From NCBI GenBank assembly GCA_017448985.1, contig JAFSKL010000023.1, forward strand, positions 62,001 through 126,000: 64,000 nucleotides of DNA, written 5' to 3'. Source of the stretch: Paludibacteraceae bacterium (GTDB lineage Bacteria > Bacteroidota > Bacteroidia > Bacteroidales > Paludibacteraceae). The translations under genes were made by a program, and so were the position numbers. Shown here in pieces: positions 25,510 to 36,367 of the stretch (positions within the stretch are counted from its first letter, which is position 1; the number at the start of each line of letters is the position of its first letter). The notes beneath the pieces were generated by a model. It was not told the DNA's origin. It did not search any database and worked only from the letters and a program-made list of their open reading frames with translations.

Positions 25510-25656
25510 TTAGTCCGGAATAAGAGTTCCGCGACGAGCTGGGGCATCAGCACTACCAGGACCGTCGTTTCTAGGTGACATAGTGAAATCATCCATCATA
25601 CGCTCTGTATTAAATGCCATGATTTCAGTTGTCGGTTGATTATACATTTTCTTCAT
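25510..25656 (-). CDS. Small 48-aa ORF of the MKK-x-Y-x-x-P type
   Basis: MKKMYNQPTTEIMAFNTERM..., with a charged C-terminal half ending GTLIPD. It shares the MKK-x-Y-x-x-P start and downstream position with the 43-aa ORF at 16539. An 8-nt phased repeat and 116 nt separate it from the giant protein gene, and a strong hairpin follows. No signal peptide. Function unknown. Confidence 0.55.
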   Translation of the reverse strand: MKKMYNQPTTEIMAFNTERMMDDFTMSPRNDGPGSADAPARRGTLIPD

Positions 25657-25673
25657 AATTTATCTCGATATTT

Positions 25674-25720
25674 TTTCGGCATCCCGGGATAGCGGATTAT
25701 CGGTATCCCGACATATCGAT
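25674..25720. repeat. 8-nt phased TCCCG/TATCG array
   Basis: The G of CG in successive units falls at 25678, 25686, 25694, 25702, 25710 and 25718, exactly 8 nt apart, while the rest of the unit varies. Lies between the 48-aa ORF and the 1997-aa protein gene. Confidence 0.75.
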
Positions 25721-25772
25721 AGTTAACACATTATTTAATTAAGCGTGTGTGCTTGCGCACGGGCACGCTTGG

Positions 25773-28700
25773 TTATTTTACCAAGCGACCCGTAGCGTCA
25801 AACATCTGCTCTCCGCGGATGATGAACAATTGACCATCGATCAACAGTTTCACCGGCTTCTCGCTTGCATTGAGGTTATCAATACCAGTAGCTACTTGCT
25901 CGCCGTTTACGCCGAGAGTGATACGACGGCGACCAGGAGCAGGACTCGATGAAGGAGCTTCGATAGCTGAATAATCATAGATGTATGCACGATTTGCTGC
26001 TACTTGTAACTTTTGATTAGTGAATGTCATATAGTTATTACATGTCCAAAGTGTGTTCTGAGCAATGTACATGATGTTAGACTTATTCTCTTCGGTAATT
26101 TCAACTTCCGTGTCACTGAAGACTCCAACCATACCATTAACCTGAACAGGATCCGCTACGCTTGTCTCGCCATAATAAAGGGCAATCTCACCAGTGGTTG
26201 ATTGGAAGACATACGGTTCACCTGCTTTCAACACAGTCACTTCATCGAAGACAAGTTTGCCGACCTCATTCTTTCCTGCAATCTGATAGAACGTAGCGCC
26301 CAGTGCACCATCTGATGGAACATTATGATCAACACAGAGTGTACCAATATTGTTGGAAACTGAACGAGTGTAATCCGGGCCCTTAACAGTAATGCTATAT
26401 GTTGCGCTTCCAGCTTCGTAGAGCACGCCTGCCTTCGTTTGCGGACCTGCATAAGCGGTAATGGTAGCCGTTCCAGCGCCCTTCATTTCAACTTGACCAG
26501 TTAAAGCATCTACTTTTGCTACATCAAGATTAGAAGAATGATAAATAACAGCTAAGCCATTATCATTGGTCAACGGGTTAATAAACGCCGGATCATGCAA
26601 CTTCTTGGTAACTGTGCCTTCTGCGTAAGCAAAGTCGGCAGCCGTTCCTGCAGCGCAGGAACGAGATACTTCGAAGGTATAGAAGGTCTCTGTTGTACCA
26701 TCCTCACGTTTCAAAAGCAGATATTCAGCATCAGCGGAGAGTGTAGCGGAACCTTGGAGAATAGCAGTAGAACCAGCCACAGCAATTTCGCCAATCTTAG
26801 TAGAACCATTCTCTGCATAGATGATTACACCGAACTTCTTGCTGGTATTACCAACAGTACCGCTAATAGAAACTACATCACCAGCCTTAAATGTCTCATA
26901 AGCAGAAGGATTAATTCTAATACGAGCATTGGAACTCTTCAGTCTCAATATTTCAGCAGAGATTTCAACATTGCTATTATCTGCATAGGCTTCAGCGTTA
27001 CCGATTGCGCCGGTGAGCGAGTAGATTTTGCAATCTTGCGGTACCCATTGAGCAGTGAAAGTAGTAGCCGCAGCAGTCATCGTATAAGAATCACCGGCAG
27101 CATATGTTACATCGTCAATATTGCAAAGCCAACCTGCGAAGTTATAGTCGGTAAGAGAAGGTGCGTCAGCCAGAGCAAACACTTTACCGGCAGCCTTGTC
27201 CGTCTCAGTGGGAGCAGCGCCTTCGCCGCCGTTGATGTCGTATGTGATGGAATACTTAGGATCAGGCACTTTCCAATGAGCGGTAAGAGCAAGATCAGCG
27301 GTAACAGCAGCACTCCAATCGTAGAGATCTGCGCCATTGTACCAACCATCAAAGTCCCAAGAGGTTTTCGTAGGCTCTGCAGGTTCCGTTGCGGCTTCAC
27401 CATCAGCCACATATATATCCGCTACAGCCGAGCCGCCGTCTGAATCAAATGTGATTTTACGCGGAGCGGCAAAAGCAATGTTGGTAATCTTAACTGCGGA
27501 AGTTTTCGAAGGAACAATGTACCATGTACCAGCAGCAGCTAACACGATTTTCTGCTCTCCTGTTGCAGTAATCTCTGTCGCCGTAGTGCCGTCTTCTACA
27601 GCATCCTGCGAAACATAATACTTAGCAGCAGTTGTAGTTAAAGCCAATGTCACCGGAGCAGCAATAGTGAACGAAAGCGGAGTCGTGATAGGCAATTCTG
27701 TGCTATTCAACACTTTTGCATTCGAACTCGGTGAGAATGCCAAGCCTTCAAATGTAGTAGCAGTATTTTGCGCACCAAATACACGACCTTGGTTCAAATT
27801 CAACTCATAACCTGCCTCGCCAGCGCGTTTGAGTACGGTACCATTCTCAATTACCTTCACTTGCAGGATCTTAATGTTCGTGCTATTAACTGTTACATAG
27901 AACGAACGCAAGTCGCTACTATTGTATGTGTAGTACTGCGTCTCATAAAGTTCCTTAGAAGGAACGGAAATAGTCTCCGTTACTGCTTCTGTTGCACCCT
28001 CCAATACTTTCTGGAGATACAATTCTTTAGGTGAACTATTTGTGTTGTAAAGAATAAACTTTACTCTTGTCTGTGTAGTTGTAGCATTGTAAGCAACTAC
28101 TTTATTCAATCCTGTCAAGCCAACGATTGAACCACCTGTACTTCCGAACGATGCGCAATCGTAATCATCAGTAGCAATTGTAATTGGGTCATCATCCATA
28201 GTAACACCCGTGGTGAAGTTTGTTTTATTAATAGCACCAGCTACAATCAACTTGATAGCTGCCGGATCATCTGCAATAGTAATCGTTGCATCGTTAGAAG
28301 CCAACGATGTAGGAAGATGTCCTGCCTCCGTATTGGTTACAACGCAATGATATACATATGAACCAATTGCACTTACAGTCGGAGTGTAAGTAGCCGCAAT
28401 TGCGCCGTCAATAGCGTCAGCGCCAAGATACCACTGATAGCTCAGCGACTCACCCGTTGCCACCACTTCCAATGCAGCAATAGTTGCGCCCTCATAGTAG
28501 CTAGCGCTTGCAGGCTGAGCGGTAATAACCGGAGCTGCGGACGGTTCCGGAGCTGCAGTTACAGTAACTTCGCAAGTCGCATATATACCGTCCACGGTAG
28601 TAGCCGTGATGGTTACAGGAGTCGCATTTGCAGCAACACCGGTTACAACACCGTCAACAACAGTAGCAACAGCGTCATTGCTTGTTGTCCATGTAATAGT

Positions 28701-31700
28701 CTTATCCGAGGCTTCGTCTGGAGTAACAACGGCTGTTAGCGTGAATTTTGTACTCTCCCATATAGTCTTTGCAGAGATAGGATCATCTCCTTCTTGCAGT
28801 GCAACACCTGTCGTCGGAACATATGCCTTAAGATTCAAATCAGTTACCCAAATATCGCCACTTGTTTGGAGCGAATAGAAAGCAACCATATTATTGCCGC
28901 CAGACAAAGGAATCGCACTATTATTATTCTTGCCGATATTCTTAACGAAAGTACCGTTAACATAAACAGCTACATCCTCAGTTACCTTTTGTGCGCCCCA
29001 AGTGAATGTAACGTTTTCTGCAGGGCCGAAGAAGAAGTACATACTACACTCACCTCTTGCGACACGACCGTCAGTTGCATGTTTGGACATCTTCCATTTT
29101 CTCTCAGCTGTCCATGCGTGACGAGTCTTAACATATGTCTCAGAACCATCGAAGGATTGTGCACCTGTTGCGGTCAACGGAGTAACAGCAGTCATTGTTA
29201 AGTCATATTCTTTCTCGCTATCGTCCGTTCCAGTAGCAATAATCTTGTCGCCGGAAATAACGACACCGCCTTCTGCCTTGAGGTTCTTACCATCATAAGA
29301 AACAATCGTCGGAGCACTCTCGCCAGCCATGTAGAATACTTCAATATTCGAACCATTAATCCATGCCTTGAAGCCATTAGAGAATACGATTTCGCTAACT
29401 TGTACATCCAAAGCCCAGATAGCATAGAATGTCTTGTCACCGGAAATCGTTATTGCCGTAATGTCCGCAACTACTGCACCGCCATCACTCTCACTCCAAC
29501 CCTGGAATACATAATTATCCTTCGTCGGAGCAGACGGAGCAGCTGCGAGAGTTGCGCCGTCTTCTACATCAATAGGATCAACTGCAGAACCGTCCTTCGA
29601 ATCGAAAGTAACCGTAAACACCTCTTTCCATACAGCGGTAAAGGTTACATCACTTGCAAGGATAGCAGTTTTGCCATTAGCAATCAAGGTTCCAGCCTCA
29701 ACCGTAGCAGCATCAACGGTTACATCGACATCAGCTGTCCAACCTTTGTGAGCCCAACCTTCTTCACTCAGTTCTGCGAGAACAACAGAAGCTGCATTGT
29801 CATCTGCCGGAGCGGTTCCGTGATCGGAAACATAGGTAATGTCATATGTCGAAGTCGCCTCTGCCCATTGAGCCGTAAAGGTTGTATTTGCCAACAGCGT
29901 ATAAGTACCGGCTGCCAATACCGTTCCTGCAGTCTTGGTAGCGTCTTCGCTGTCTTTTACATCCTCATTAGCTGTCCAACCGGTAAACGTCCAACCGGAA
30001 ATAGCAGTAGGAGTCGGAAGAATAGTCTCTATTACGTTTGCATCACTACCGCCACCATCGCTCTTAGCATCAACGCGAGTTGCGGTATAAAGTTGAACGA
30101 TATCTACCTTCTTCAGAGTATTTGTTCCACTACCCATCGTGATAGATATCAAAGCATCTTCTGCAGAAGCCGTCCATGTAAATGTATTCTCAACATTATC
30201 GCCGGTTGCACGAGCAGCGTCTAAAGATTTTGCAACTCCATTTACATTAATAGTAGGATCAGCACCGAGGTTTCCGAACAACACTTGTGCGCGCTTACCT
30301 TGCTGAACCAAGATTTTCATGTAGTCACCACTATTCTTATCTTTATAGCCATAGTAACCTTTCTTGGTCTCGTTGCTTGTAAACTCGTAGTTTCCTTCAA
30401 CAAAAGTAATCGAACTAACAATATGCGAAGCTGCAAATACTGTATTTACGTTCGGCTTGTTATCTTTAACATCATCCGAAATGAGCGTTGCGCTGGATGA
30501 ATAAACCGGTGTCCAAGTTGCACTTACTTCTACCTCATCACCATCTGAACCGCTAACACTACTAAGAGCGGGGCTCCAAGCTGCAAATGTATAGCAATCC
30601 TTCGTCGGATCACTAGCCAAACCTGCAGGAGTTGAACCAACATTAACTGTCTCGCTACCCAATTCGGTAGTACCATCCATATACTTAACCGTATATTTAG
30701 CTACATGCTCTACCCATTGAGCTGTTAATGTCATATCGCTGGTAACGGTAGCGCCAACAGCGACATCATTGTTCAAAGCGTCTTTCCATCCTGCAAAATC
30801 ATGACCTGTATATGAGAATGTTGCCGGACAATCTGCAACCTTAGTGGCAGCATCGTCAACGACATCTGAACCAGTACCATCACCTGCTTTATAGGTAACG
30901 GTGTATGTAGCTGCAGATTCCAAATACACCTCAACGGCATATATAAACATCTTACGTGCTGTACCCGAGTTGTTACTCAACTTTGCAGGATTAGTTGTCA
31001 TTGTAGTAGTTCCAGAGTTAAGCGCGAACTCTACACTTCTCATCTTCTTTCCGGCACTGGTATAGGTTACGGTTGAGAAAGTTGTAGCACCTGTTTTTGT
31101 TTTAACATCGTACGTTGACCCGTTGGCATGATAGGTAACAGCCACATCCCCTGTAGTTGCTCCAGATAAAGTCACGTTTTTCCATGCATCGTTGGCCGTA
31201 CCTGTAGGATCTCCATTAGAATCCGTACCTATCAACAAACGCACGTATCCGGCACGTGGCATATGAAACTCATAGGTAACATCCGCCGTTTGAGAACTAT
31301 TTGTCGTCAAGCCATTGATGGTCGAAACTGGAGAGGTAACTGTTGAACTAGTATTGTTATATTTAAAATATGAACCTTGTGCTTTTGCAACTACATAACT
31401 CAATGCAGAAAGTGCAGAGCCTGTTGGAAGTTGACGTGCTTCATTAGGCTCATAGATATAATAAAATCCGCCACCATCAAAAGCAATATCTTGAGCAGTA
31501 CCAAGATTGTTTTTATAAGAACTTCCATTCCAATACAATCGTGGATTGTGTACCGTTTCAGCAGTAGCTCCCGATGCATCGCTTTCTCCATTCCAGGAAT
31601 TGAAATTAACCGTCCATTCCGGAACTGAGGTTGCGTGGTTGTAGGTGTACGCCCACACATTGCCGATGGCGAATGTGAATAGAATGAATAATGCGCTTAG

Positions 31701-31766
31701 ATAGCGCCAAATAGTTCGTGTTCCTCTCAGAACCGCTTTACTTTGAAACTTGTCTTTCATAAGCAT
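25773..31766 (-). CDS. Giant secreted Listeria-Bacteroides-repeat protein (1997 aa) with sorting-like tail
   Basis: The longest gene in the window. An N-terminal membrane-spanning signal (about 16-38, AIGNVWA cleavage region) follows a basic start. It holds several InlB-like B-repeats with the F-x-GW ... LTAQW pattern (for example YTGHDFAGWKDALNN, WTFTGWTANEDVKD, DNYVFQGWSE, SWDFDGWYNGADLYDW), a Big2 domain (DEASDKTITWTTSND), an Ig-like domain (SLSYQWYLGADAI) and a C-terminal beta region. The end (GQLFIIRGEQMFDATGRLVK) is nearly identical to that of the 1762-aa protein. A large surface adhesin-like protein; the ligand is unknown. Confidence 0.87.
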   Translation of the reverse strand: MLMKDKFQSKAVLRGTRTIWRYLSALFILFTFAIGNVWAYTYNHATSVPEWTVNFNSWNGESDASGATAETVHNPRLYWNGSSYKNNLGTAQDIAFDGGGFYYIYEPNEARQLPTGSALSALSYVVAKAQGSYFKYNNTSSTVTSPVSTINGLTTNSSQTADVTYEFHMPRAGYVRLLIGTDSNGDPTGTANDAWKNVTLSGATTGDVAVTYHANGSTYDVKTKTGATTFSTVTYTSAGKKMRSVEFALNSGTTTMTTNPAKLSNNSGTARKMFIYAVEVYLESAATYTVTYKAGDGTGSDVVDDAATKVADCPATFSYTGHDFAGWKDALNNDVAVGATVTSDMTLTAQWVEHVAKYTVKYMDGTTELGSETVNVGSTPAGLASDPTKDCYTFAAWSPALSSVSGSDGDEVEVSATWTPVYSSSATLISDDVKDNKPNVNTVFAASHIVSSITFVEGNYEFTSNETKKGYYGYKDKNSGDYMKILVQQGKRAQVLFGNLGADPTINVNGVAKSLDAARATGDNVENTFTWTASAEDALISITMGSGTNTLKKVDIVQLYTATRVDAKSDGGGSDANVIETILPTPTAISGWTFTGWTANEDVKDSEDATKTAGTVLAAGTYTLLANTTFTAQWAEATSTYDITYVSDHGTAPADDNAASVVLAELSEEGWAHKGWTADVDVTVDAATVEAGTLIANGKTAILASDVTFTAVWKEVFTVTFDSKDGSAVDPIDVEDGATLAAAPSAPTKDNYVFQGWSESDGGAVVADITAITISGDKTFYAIWALDVQVSEIVFSNGFKAWINGSNIEVFYMAGESAPTIVSYDGKNLKAEGGVVISGDKIIATGTDDSEKEYDLTMTAVTPLTATGAQSFDGSETYVKTRHAWTAERKWKMSKHATDGRVARGECSMYFFFGPAENVTFTWGAQKVTEDVAVYVNGTFVKNIGKNNNSAIPLSGGNNMVAFYSLQTSGDIWVTDLNLKAYVPTTGVALQEGDDPISAKTIWESTKFTLTAVVTPDEASDKTITWTTSNDAVATVVDGVVTGVAANATPVTITATTVDGIYATCEVTVTAAPEPSAAPVITAQPASASYYEGATIAALEVVATGESLSYQWYLGADAIDGAIAATYTPTVSAIGSYVYHCVVTNTEAGHLPTSLASNDATITIADDPAAIKLIVAGAINKTNFTTGVTMDDDPITIATDDYDCASFGSTGGSIVGLTGLNKVVAYNATTTQTRVKFILYNTNSSPKELYLQKVLEGATEAVTETISVPSKELYETQYYTYNSSDLRSFYVTVNSTNIKILQVKVIENGTVLKRAGEAGYELNLNQGRVFGAQNTATTFEGLAFSPSSNAKVLNSTELPITTPLSFTIAAPVTLALTTTAAKYYVSQDAVEDGTTATEITATGEQKIVLAAAGTWYIVPSKTSAVKITNIAFAAPRKITFDSDGGSAVADIYVADGEAATEPAEPTKTSWDFDGWYNGADLYDWSAAVTADLALTAHWKVPDPKYSITYDINGGEGAAPTETDKAAGKVFALADAPSLTDYNFAGWLCNIDDVTYAAGDSYTMTAAATTFTAQWVPQDCKIYSLTGAIGNAEAYADNSNVEISAEILRLKSSNARIRINPSAYETFKAGDVVSISGTVGNTSKKFGVIIYAENGSTKIGEIAVAGSTAILQGSATLSADAEYLLLKREDGTTETFYTFEVSRSCAAGTAADFAYAEGTVTKKLHDPAFINPLTNDNGLAVIYHSSNLDVAKVDALTGQVEMKGAGTATITAYAGPQTKAGVLYEAGSATYSITVKGPDYTRSVSNNIGTLCVDHNVPSDGALGATFYQIAGKNEVGKLVFDEVTVLKAGEPYVFQSTTGEIALYYGETSVADPVQVNGMVGVFSDTEVEITEENKSNIMYIAQNTLWTCNNYMTFTNQKLQVAANRAYIYDYSAIEAPSSSPAPGRRRITLGVNGEQVATGIDNLNASEKPVKLLIDGQLFIIRGEQMFDATGRLVK

Positions 31767-31841
31767 TTAATTTTTAAAAAGTTAAACAAAAAAATTGGTT
31801 TATTTATTGATTTTGCTAAATTCACTTTACAAAAGTGGGTG

Positions 31842-31873
31842 CAAAGGTACGAAAAATAATTTATATACGCAAG
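31842..31873 (-). promoter_or_regulatory. Promoter of the 1997-aa protein gene
   Basis: Minus strand: -33 CTTG (31870-31873), a 20-nt spacer, and -7 TACCTTTG (31842-31849). The leader to the ATG is about 70 nt. Confidence 0.75.
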
Positions 31874-31942
31874 CACGCGGGAGCAAATACGCGAAAAATT
31901 GCCTATTTCCGTCAATTTTTACACATGGCCGGAGAAAAGAAA

Positions 31943-32008
31943 CTCGGGCCTGATGTCCCGAGCACATGACAAAAAAGAAGGGCGGGAGATCCGCCAAACT
32001 TGGCGGAT
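31943..32008. other. Two extra hairpins after the rpoC terminator
   Basis: CTCGGG/CCCGAG (31943-31962) and a 9-bp perfect stem ATCCGCCAA/TTGGCGGAT with a 2-nt loop (31989-32008) follow the terminator. They could insulate the 1997-aa gene promoter from rpoBC read-through. Confidence 0.55.
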
Positions 32009-32021
32009 ACAAAAGAAGGAC

Positions 32022-32046
32022 AAAAAAAGAAGGGCCGAAGCCCTTC
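32022..32046 (-). terminator. Rho-independent terminator of the rpoBC operon
   Basis: On the minus strand a 7-bp stem GAAGGGC/GCCCTTC closes a TTCG tetraloop, followed by seven T. It begins about 10 nt after the rpoC stop. Confidence 0.92.
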
Positions 32047-32056
32047 CTTTTTCATA

Positions 32057-35000
32057 TTAGAAGCGGTCGAGGTCGTCGCCGTTGAGGGCGGCTTCGGCGG
32101 CTTCGCGGGCAGCCTGGATGGCCGCGTATTCCTCTTGGTTGTGAACCGCGATCTTGGCGAACTCACGCATACCGGTACCGGCAGGAATGAGGTTACCACA
32201 GATGACGTTCTCTTTCATACCTTCGAGGTAGTCCACTTTGCCGCGGATAGCAGCTTCGTTGAGGACCTTGGTGGTCTCCTGGAAGGATGCCGCTGACATG
32301 AAGGACTTGGTACCGAGAGCGGCGCGCGTGATACCTTGCAGGATCTGCTTGGCGGTAGCGCACTCAGCGTCACGGGCTTCCACACGTTTCTTATCACGAC
32401 GACGGAGCGACGAGTTCTCATCATGGAGGCGACGCGCGGTGACGATCTGACCTTCTTTGAGAAGTTCGGAGTCGCCGGCGTTGGTAACGACTTTCCGTCC
32501 CCAGATACGATCGTTCTCCTCGAGGAAGTCCATCTTATCGACGACATCCCCCTCCAAGAAGCGTGTATCACCGGGTTCCAAAATCTCGACCTTGCGCATC
32601 ATCTGACGCACGATGATCTCGAAGTGCTTATCGTTGATTTCCACACCCTGCATACGATATACGGCCTGAGCCTCGTTGACGATGTAGTCCTGTACGGCGG
32701 TCGGACCCTGGATAGCCAGGATGTCTTCCGGCGTGATGGCACCGTCCGAGAGCGGGATACCGGCACGAACGAAGTCGCCTTCCTGTACCAATATCTGCTT
32801 GGTCAGCGGGATGAGGTAAGCCTTCTGCTCACCCAGTTTGGAGGTGATGAAGAGCTCACGGTTACCACGCTTGATCTTACCGAAGGATATCTCACCGTCG
32901 ATTTCCGCAACAACGGCGGGGTTAGACGGGTTACGGGCCTCGAAGAGCTCGGTGATACGGGGCAGACCGGAGGTGATATCACCACCGCTGCTGGTAGCAC
33001 GGGCCATCGAGAAGAGGGTGTTACCGATCTTAACTTCGGCGCCATCGGTGAAGATGAGGTTGGCCTTAACGGGCAGGTTGTAGGAGCGGAGGACATTGCC
33101 ATCCTTGTCCACGATATGTGCCTGCGGCATCTTGGTCTTATCCTTGGTCTCGGTGATGGAGACTTCGCGTTTACCGGTTTGCTCATCGACTTCGGTCTTG
33201 CAAGTGACACCTTCGATGACATCTTCGTAGCGGATGAAACCGTCCTGCTCGATGATGAGCGGGGTCTTATACGGATCCCATTCGCAGACGAGTGTGCCCT
33301 TCTCGTATTTCTCGCCGGAAGTGACAAACAGCTTGGCTGCATACGGGATATCGAAAGTCGAAAGGATGACACCCGTCTTCTCGTCCTTGAGGTTGAGGGT
33401 GTTCTTACGGCTGACGACGATGGTCTCGCCTGCGGCGGTAGTGATAGTACGGAGATCTTCGATCTCGACGATACCGTCACGGGTGAGTTCGTAAGTACCT
33501 TGAGCGGCTGCACCTCCCGCCAAACCACCGGAGTGGAAGGTACGGAGTGTCAGCTGTGTACCCGGCTCACCGATAGCCTGTGCGGCGATGACGCCGACAG
33601 CCTCACCTTTCTGAACCATCTTACGCGAAGCGAGGTTGCGACCATAGCACTTGGCGCAGACGCCACGCTTGCTTTCGCAAGTGAGGACGGAACGAATCTC
33701 CACTTCCTCGATGCCAGCGGCCTCGATGGCTTCGCATTGCGCCTCGCGGATCTCCTCGCCGGCTTCAACGATGAGGTTGCCCTCGTTATCGTGAATATCG
33801 TGCACGGAGACGCGTCCGAGGATACGGAGCGTGAGGGAAGCGATGACGTGACCGTTGGAGTCCTTGATAGCACGTGCCGTGAGTCCACGGAGTGTACCGC
33901 AGTCTTCCTCGTTGATGATGACATCGTGCGACACATCGACAAGACGACGTGTGAGGTAACCGGCATCGGCAGTCTTCAAGGCGGTATCCGCCAGACCCTT
34001 ACGGGCACCGTGAGTCGAGATGAAGTACTCGAGCACGGACATACCCTCTTTGAAGTTCGCCAAGACAGGGTTCTCAATCTCAGGACGCGTGTCGGTAGCA
34101 CCGGCTTTCAAAGGCTTGGCCATGATACCACGGATACCGGCCAACTGCTTGATCTGCTGCTGGTTACCACGAGCACCGGAGTCCATCATCATGAAGACGG
34201 AGTTGAAGCCCTGGTCGGCGTTGCGCATGTGGTCCATGACGATGTCGGTCATCTCGTTATCGATAGCCTTCCATGTATCGACGGTCTGACGATAACGCTG
34301 GTCATCGGAGAACTCACCGAAGGCATAGAGGGAGTTGATATTGTCGACAGCGGCATTACCTTTGTCGATGAGGGCTTTCTTCTCCTCAGGGATGATGATA
34401 TCGTTGAGGTTGAAGCTCAGACCTCCGCGGAAAGCGCGGTAGTAACCGAGGTCCTTGATGTCGTCGAGGAACTGTGCAGCGCGTGCCACACCGCAGGTCT
34501 TGATGACCTTGGAGATGATGGACTTGACAGCACCTTTCTTCATGATGACATTCTGGAAACCGAGTTCCTCCGGCATATACTGATTCACAATGACGCGACC
34601 CGGTGTGGTCTCGACGATCTGTCCGTCGATACGCACTTTGACCTTGGCGTGGATGTCCACGCGGCCTTCGTTGAGGGCGATGATAGCCTCTTCCTGCGAG
34701 TAGAAGGTGAGTCCTTCACCTTTCACGCCTGCGCGTTCTTTAGTAATATAATAGAGACCGAGGATCATATCCTGCGAAGGCACGGTGATCGGGTTACCGT
34801 TAGCGGGGTCGAGGATGTTGTGCGAGCCGAGCATGAGGAGCTGGGCCTCGAGGATAGCCTCGTTGCTGAGCGGCAAGTGGACGGCCATCTGGTCACCATC
34901 GAAGTCGGCGTTGAAACCGGCGCAAGACAGCGGGTGGAGCTGGATAGCCTTACCCTCGATCATACGCGGCTGGAAAGCCAGGATACCATGACGGTGCAAG

Positions 35001-36355
35001 GTCGGAGCACGGTTGAGGAGGACGGGGTGTCCTTCCATCACATGCTCGAGGATCTCGTAGATAACCGGTTCACGGCGATCGATGATCTTCTTGGCGGATT
35101 TAACCGTCTTGACAGTGCCACGCTCGATGAGCTTGCGGATGATGAACGGTTTGTAGAGTTCCGCTGCCATCTCTTTGGGCAGACCGCACTCGTGCATCTT
35201 GAGTTCCGGACCTACGACGATAACCGAACGCGCGGAGTAGTCCACACGCTTACCGAGCAGGTTCTGACGGAAACGTCCCTGTTTACCTTTGAGCGAGTCA
35301 GAGAGCGACTTGAGGGGACGGTTGGCCTCGGACTTCATGGCCGTGGTCTTACGGCTATTGTCGAAGAGCGAGTCCACAGCCTCCTGCAACATACGCTTCT
35401 CGTTACGCAGGATGACATCCGGCGCCTTGATCTCGACGAGTCTCTTAAGACGGTTGTTACGGATGATAACACGACGATAGAGGTCGTTCAGATCCGAAGT
35501 AGCGAAACGACCACCATCGAGCGGAACCAACGGACGCAGTTCAGGCGGCGTAACGGGTATCGCTTGGAGGATCATCCACTCGGGACGGTTCTTGCCGTTG
35601 GACGCGCGGAAAGCCTCAACCACCTGAAGACGTTTGAGGGCCTCCTGGCGGCGCTGAACGGAGGACGACTTATCCGCCGTAGCACGCAGGCTGTAAGAGA
35701 GTTCGTCGAGGTCGGTAGCGCAAAGGAGGTCATAGATAGCCTCAGCACCCATCTTGACGATGACCTTGTTGGGATCGGTATCTTCGAGCAACTCGTTGCC
35801 TTCGGGGATGATGTCCAGCACTTGCTGGTACTGATCCTCATCGAGGAGCATGCATTGCTCGATAGCGATACGGTTCTTGTCGGTTTCGTTCTTCTCGCCG
35901 ATCTCCTGCCCTTCGAGAGCACCGGCACGAACGACGAGGTATTTCTCGTAGTAGATGACGGACTCCAGTTTCTTGGTCGGGATACCGAGCAAGGCAGCCA
36001 TCTTGGAAGGCAGCGAACGGAGATACCAGATATGTGCAACGGGCACGACGAGTTTGATGTGACCCATACGCTCACGACGCACTTTCTTCTCGGTTACCTC
36101 CACGCCGCAACGCTCGCAGACAATACCTTTGTAACGGATACGCTTGTATTTACCACAATGGCACTCGTAATCCTTGGTAGGACCAAAAATGCGCTCACAG
36201 AACAAACCGTCACGTTCGGGTTTGTAAGTACGATAGTTAATCGTTTCCGGTTTGAGCACCTCGCCCGAGGAGATCTGCATGATCTCGTCCGGAGAAGCGA
36301 GTCCAATAGAAATCTTGGTGAAACCGGTTTTCTTATTTTCTTGTTTAAAAGCCAT
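32057..36355 (-). CDS. rpoC: RNA polymerase subunit beta-prime
   Basis: 1432-aa beta-prime subunit. The N-terminal zinc site is [20 protein letters not shown], the catalytic Mg-binding loop is NADFDGDQM, the second zinc cluster is [13 protein letters not shown], and the bridge-helix/trigger-loop region follows ([16 protein letters not shown]). The length and gene order (directly 12 nt after rpoB) are normal for Bacteroidota. Long plus-strand open frames across this gene are codon-bias shadows. Confidence 0.99.
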   Translation of the reverse strand: MAFKQENKKTGFTKISIGLASPDEIMQISSGEVLKPETINYRTYKPERDGLFCERIFGPTKDYECHCGKYKRIRYKGIVCERCGVEVTEKKVRRERMGHIKLVVPVAHIWYLRSLPSKMAALLGIPTKKLESVIYYEKYLVVRAGALEGQEIGEKNETDKNRIAIEQCMLLDEDQYQQVLDIIPEGNELLEDTDPNKVIVKMGAEAIYDLLCATDLDELSYSLRATADKSSSVQRRQEALKRLQVVEAFRASNGKNRPEWMILQAIPVTPPELRPLVPLDGGRFATSDLNDLYRRVIIRNNRLKRLVEIKAPDVILRNEKRMLQEAVDSLFDNSRKTTAMKSEANRPLKSLSDSLKGKQGRFRQNLLGKRVDYSARSVIVVGPELKMHECGLPKEMAAELYKPFIIRKLIERGTVKTVKSAKKIIDRREPVIYEILEHVMEGHPVLLNRAPTLHRHGILAFQPRMIEGKAIQLHPLSCAGFNADFDGDQMAVHLPLSNEAILEAQLLMLGSHNILDPANGNPITVPSQDMILGLYYITKERAGVKGEGLTFYSQEEAIIALNEGRVDIHAKVKVRIDGQIVETTPGRVIVNQYMPEELGFQNVIMKKGAVKSIISKVIKTCGVARAAQFLDDIKDLGYYRAFRGGLSFNLNDIIIPEEKKALIDKGNAAVDNINSLYAFGEFSDDQRYRQTVDTWKAIDNEMTDIVMDHMRNADQGFNSVFMMMDSGARGNQQQIKQLAGIRGIMAKPLKAGATDTRPEIENPVLANFKEGMSVLEYFISTHGARKGLADTALKTADAGYLTRRLVDVSHDVIINEEDCGTLRGLTARAIKDSNGHVIASLTLRILGRVSVHDIHDNEGNLIVEAGEEIREAQCEAIEAAGIEEVEIRSVLTCESKRGVCAKCYGRNLASRKMVQKGEAVGVIAAQAIGEPGTQLTLRTFHSGGLAGGAAAQGTYELTRDGIVEIEDLRTITTAAGETIVVSRKNTLNLKDEKTGVILSTFDIPYAAKLFVTSGEKYEKGTLVCEWDPYKTPLIIEQDGFIRYEDVIEGVTCKTEVDEQTGKREVSITETKDKTKMPQAHIVDKDGNVLRSYNLPVKANLIFTDGAEVKIGNTLFSMARATSSGGDITSGLPRITELFEARNPSNPAVVAEIDGEISFGKIKRGNRELFITSKLGEQKAYLIPLTKQILVQEGDFVRAGIPLSDGAITPEDILAIQGPTAVQDYIVNEAQAVYRMQGVEINDKHFEIIVRQMMRKVEILEPGDTRFLEGDVVDKMDFLEENDRIWGRKVVTNAGDSELLKEGQIVTARRLHDENSSLRRRDKKRVEARDAECATAKQILQGITRAALGTKSFMSAASFQETTKVLNEAAIRGKVDYLEGMKENVICGNLIPAGTGMREFAKIAVHNQEEYAAIQAAREAAEAALNGDDLDRF

Positions 36356-36367
36356 AGTAGTCCTCCA

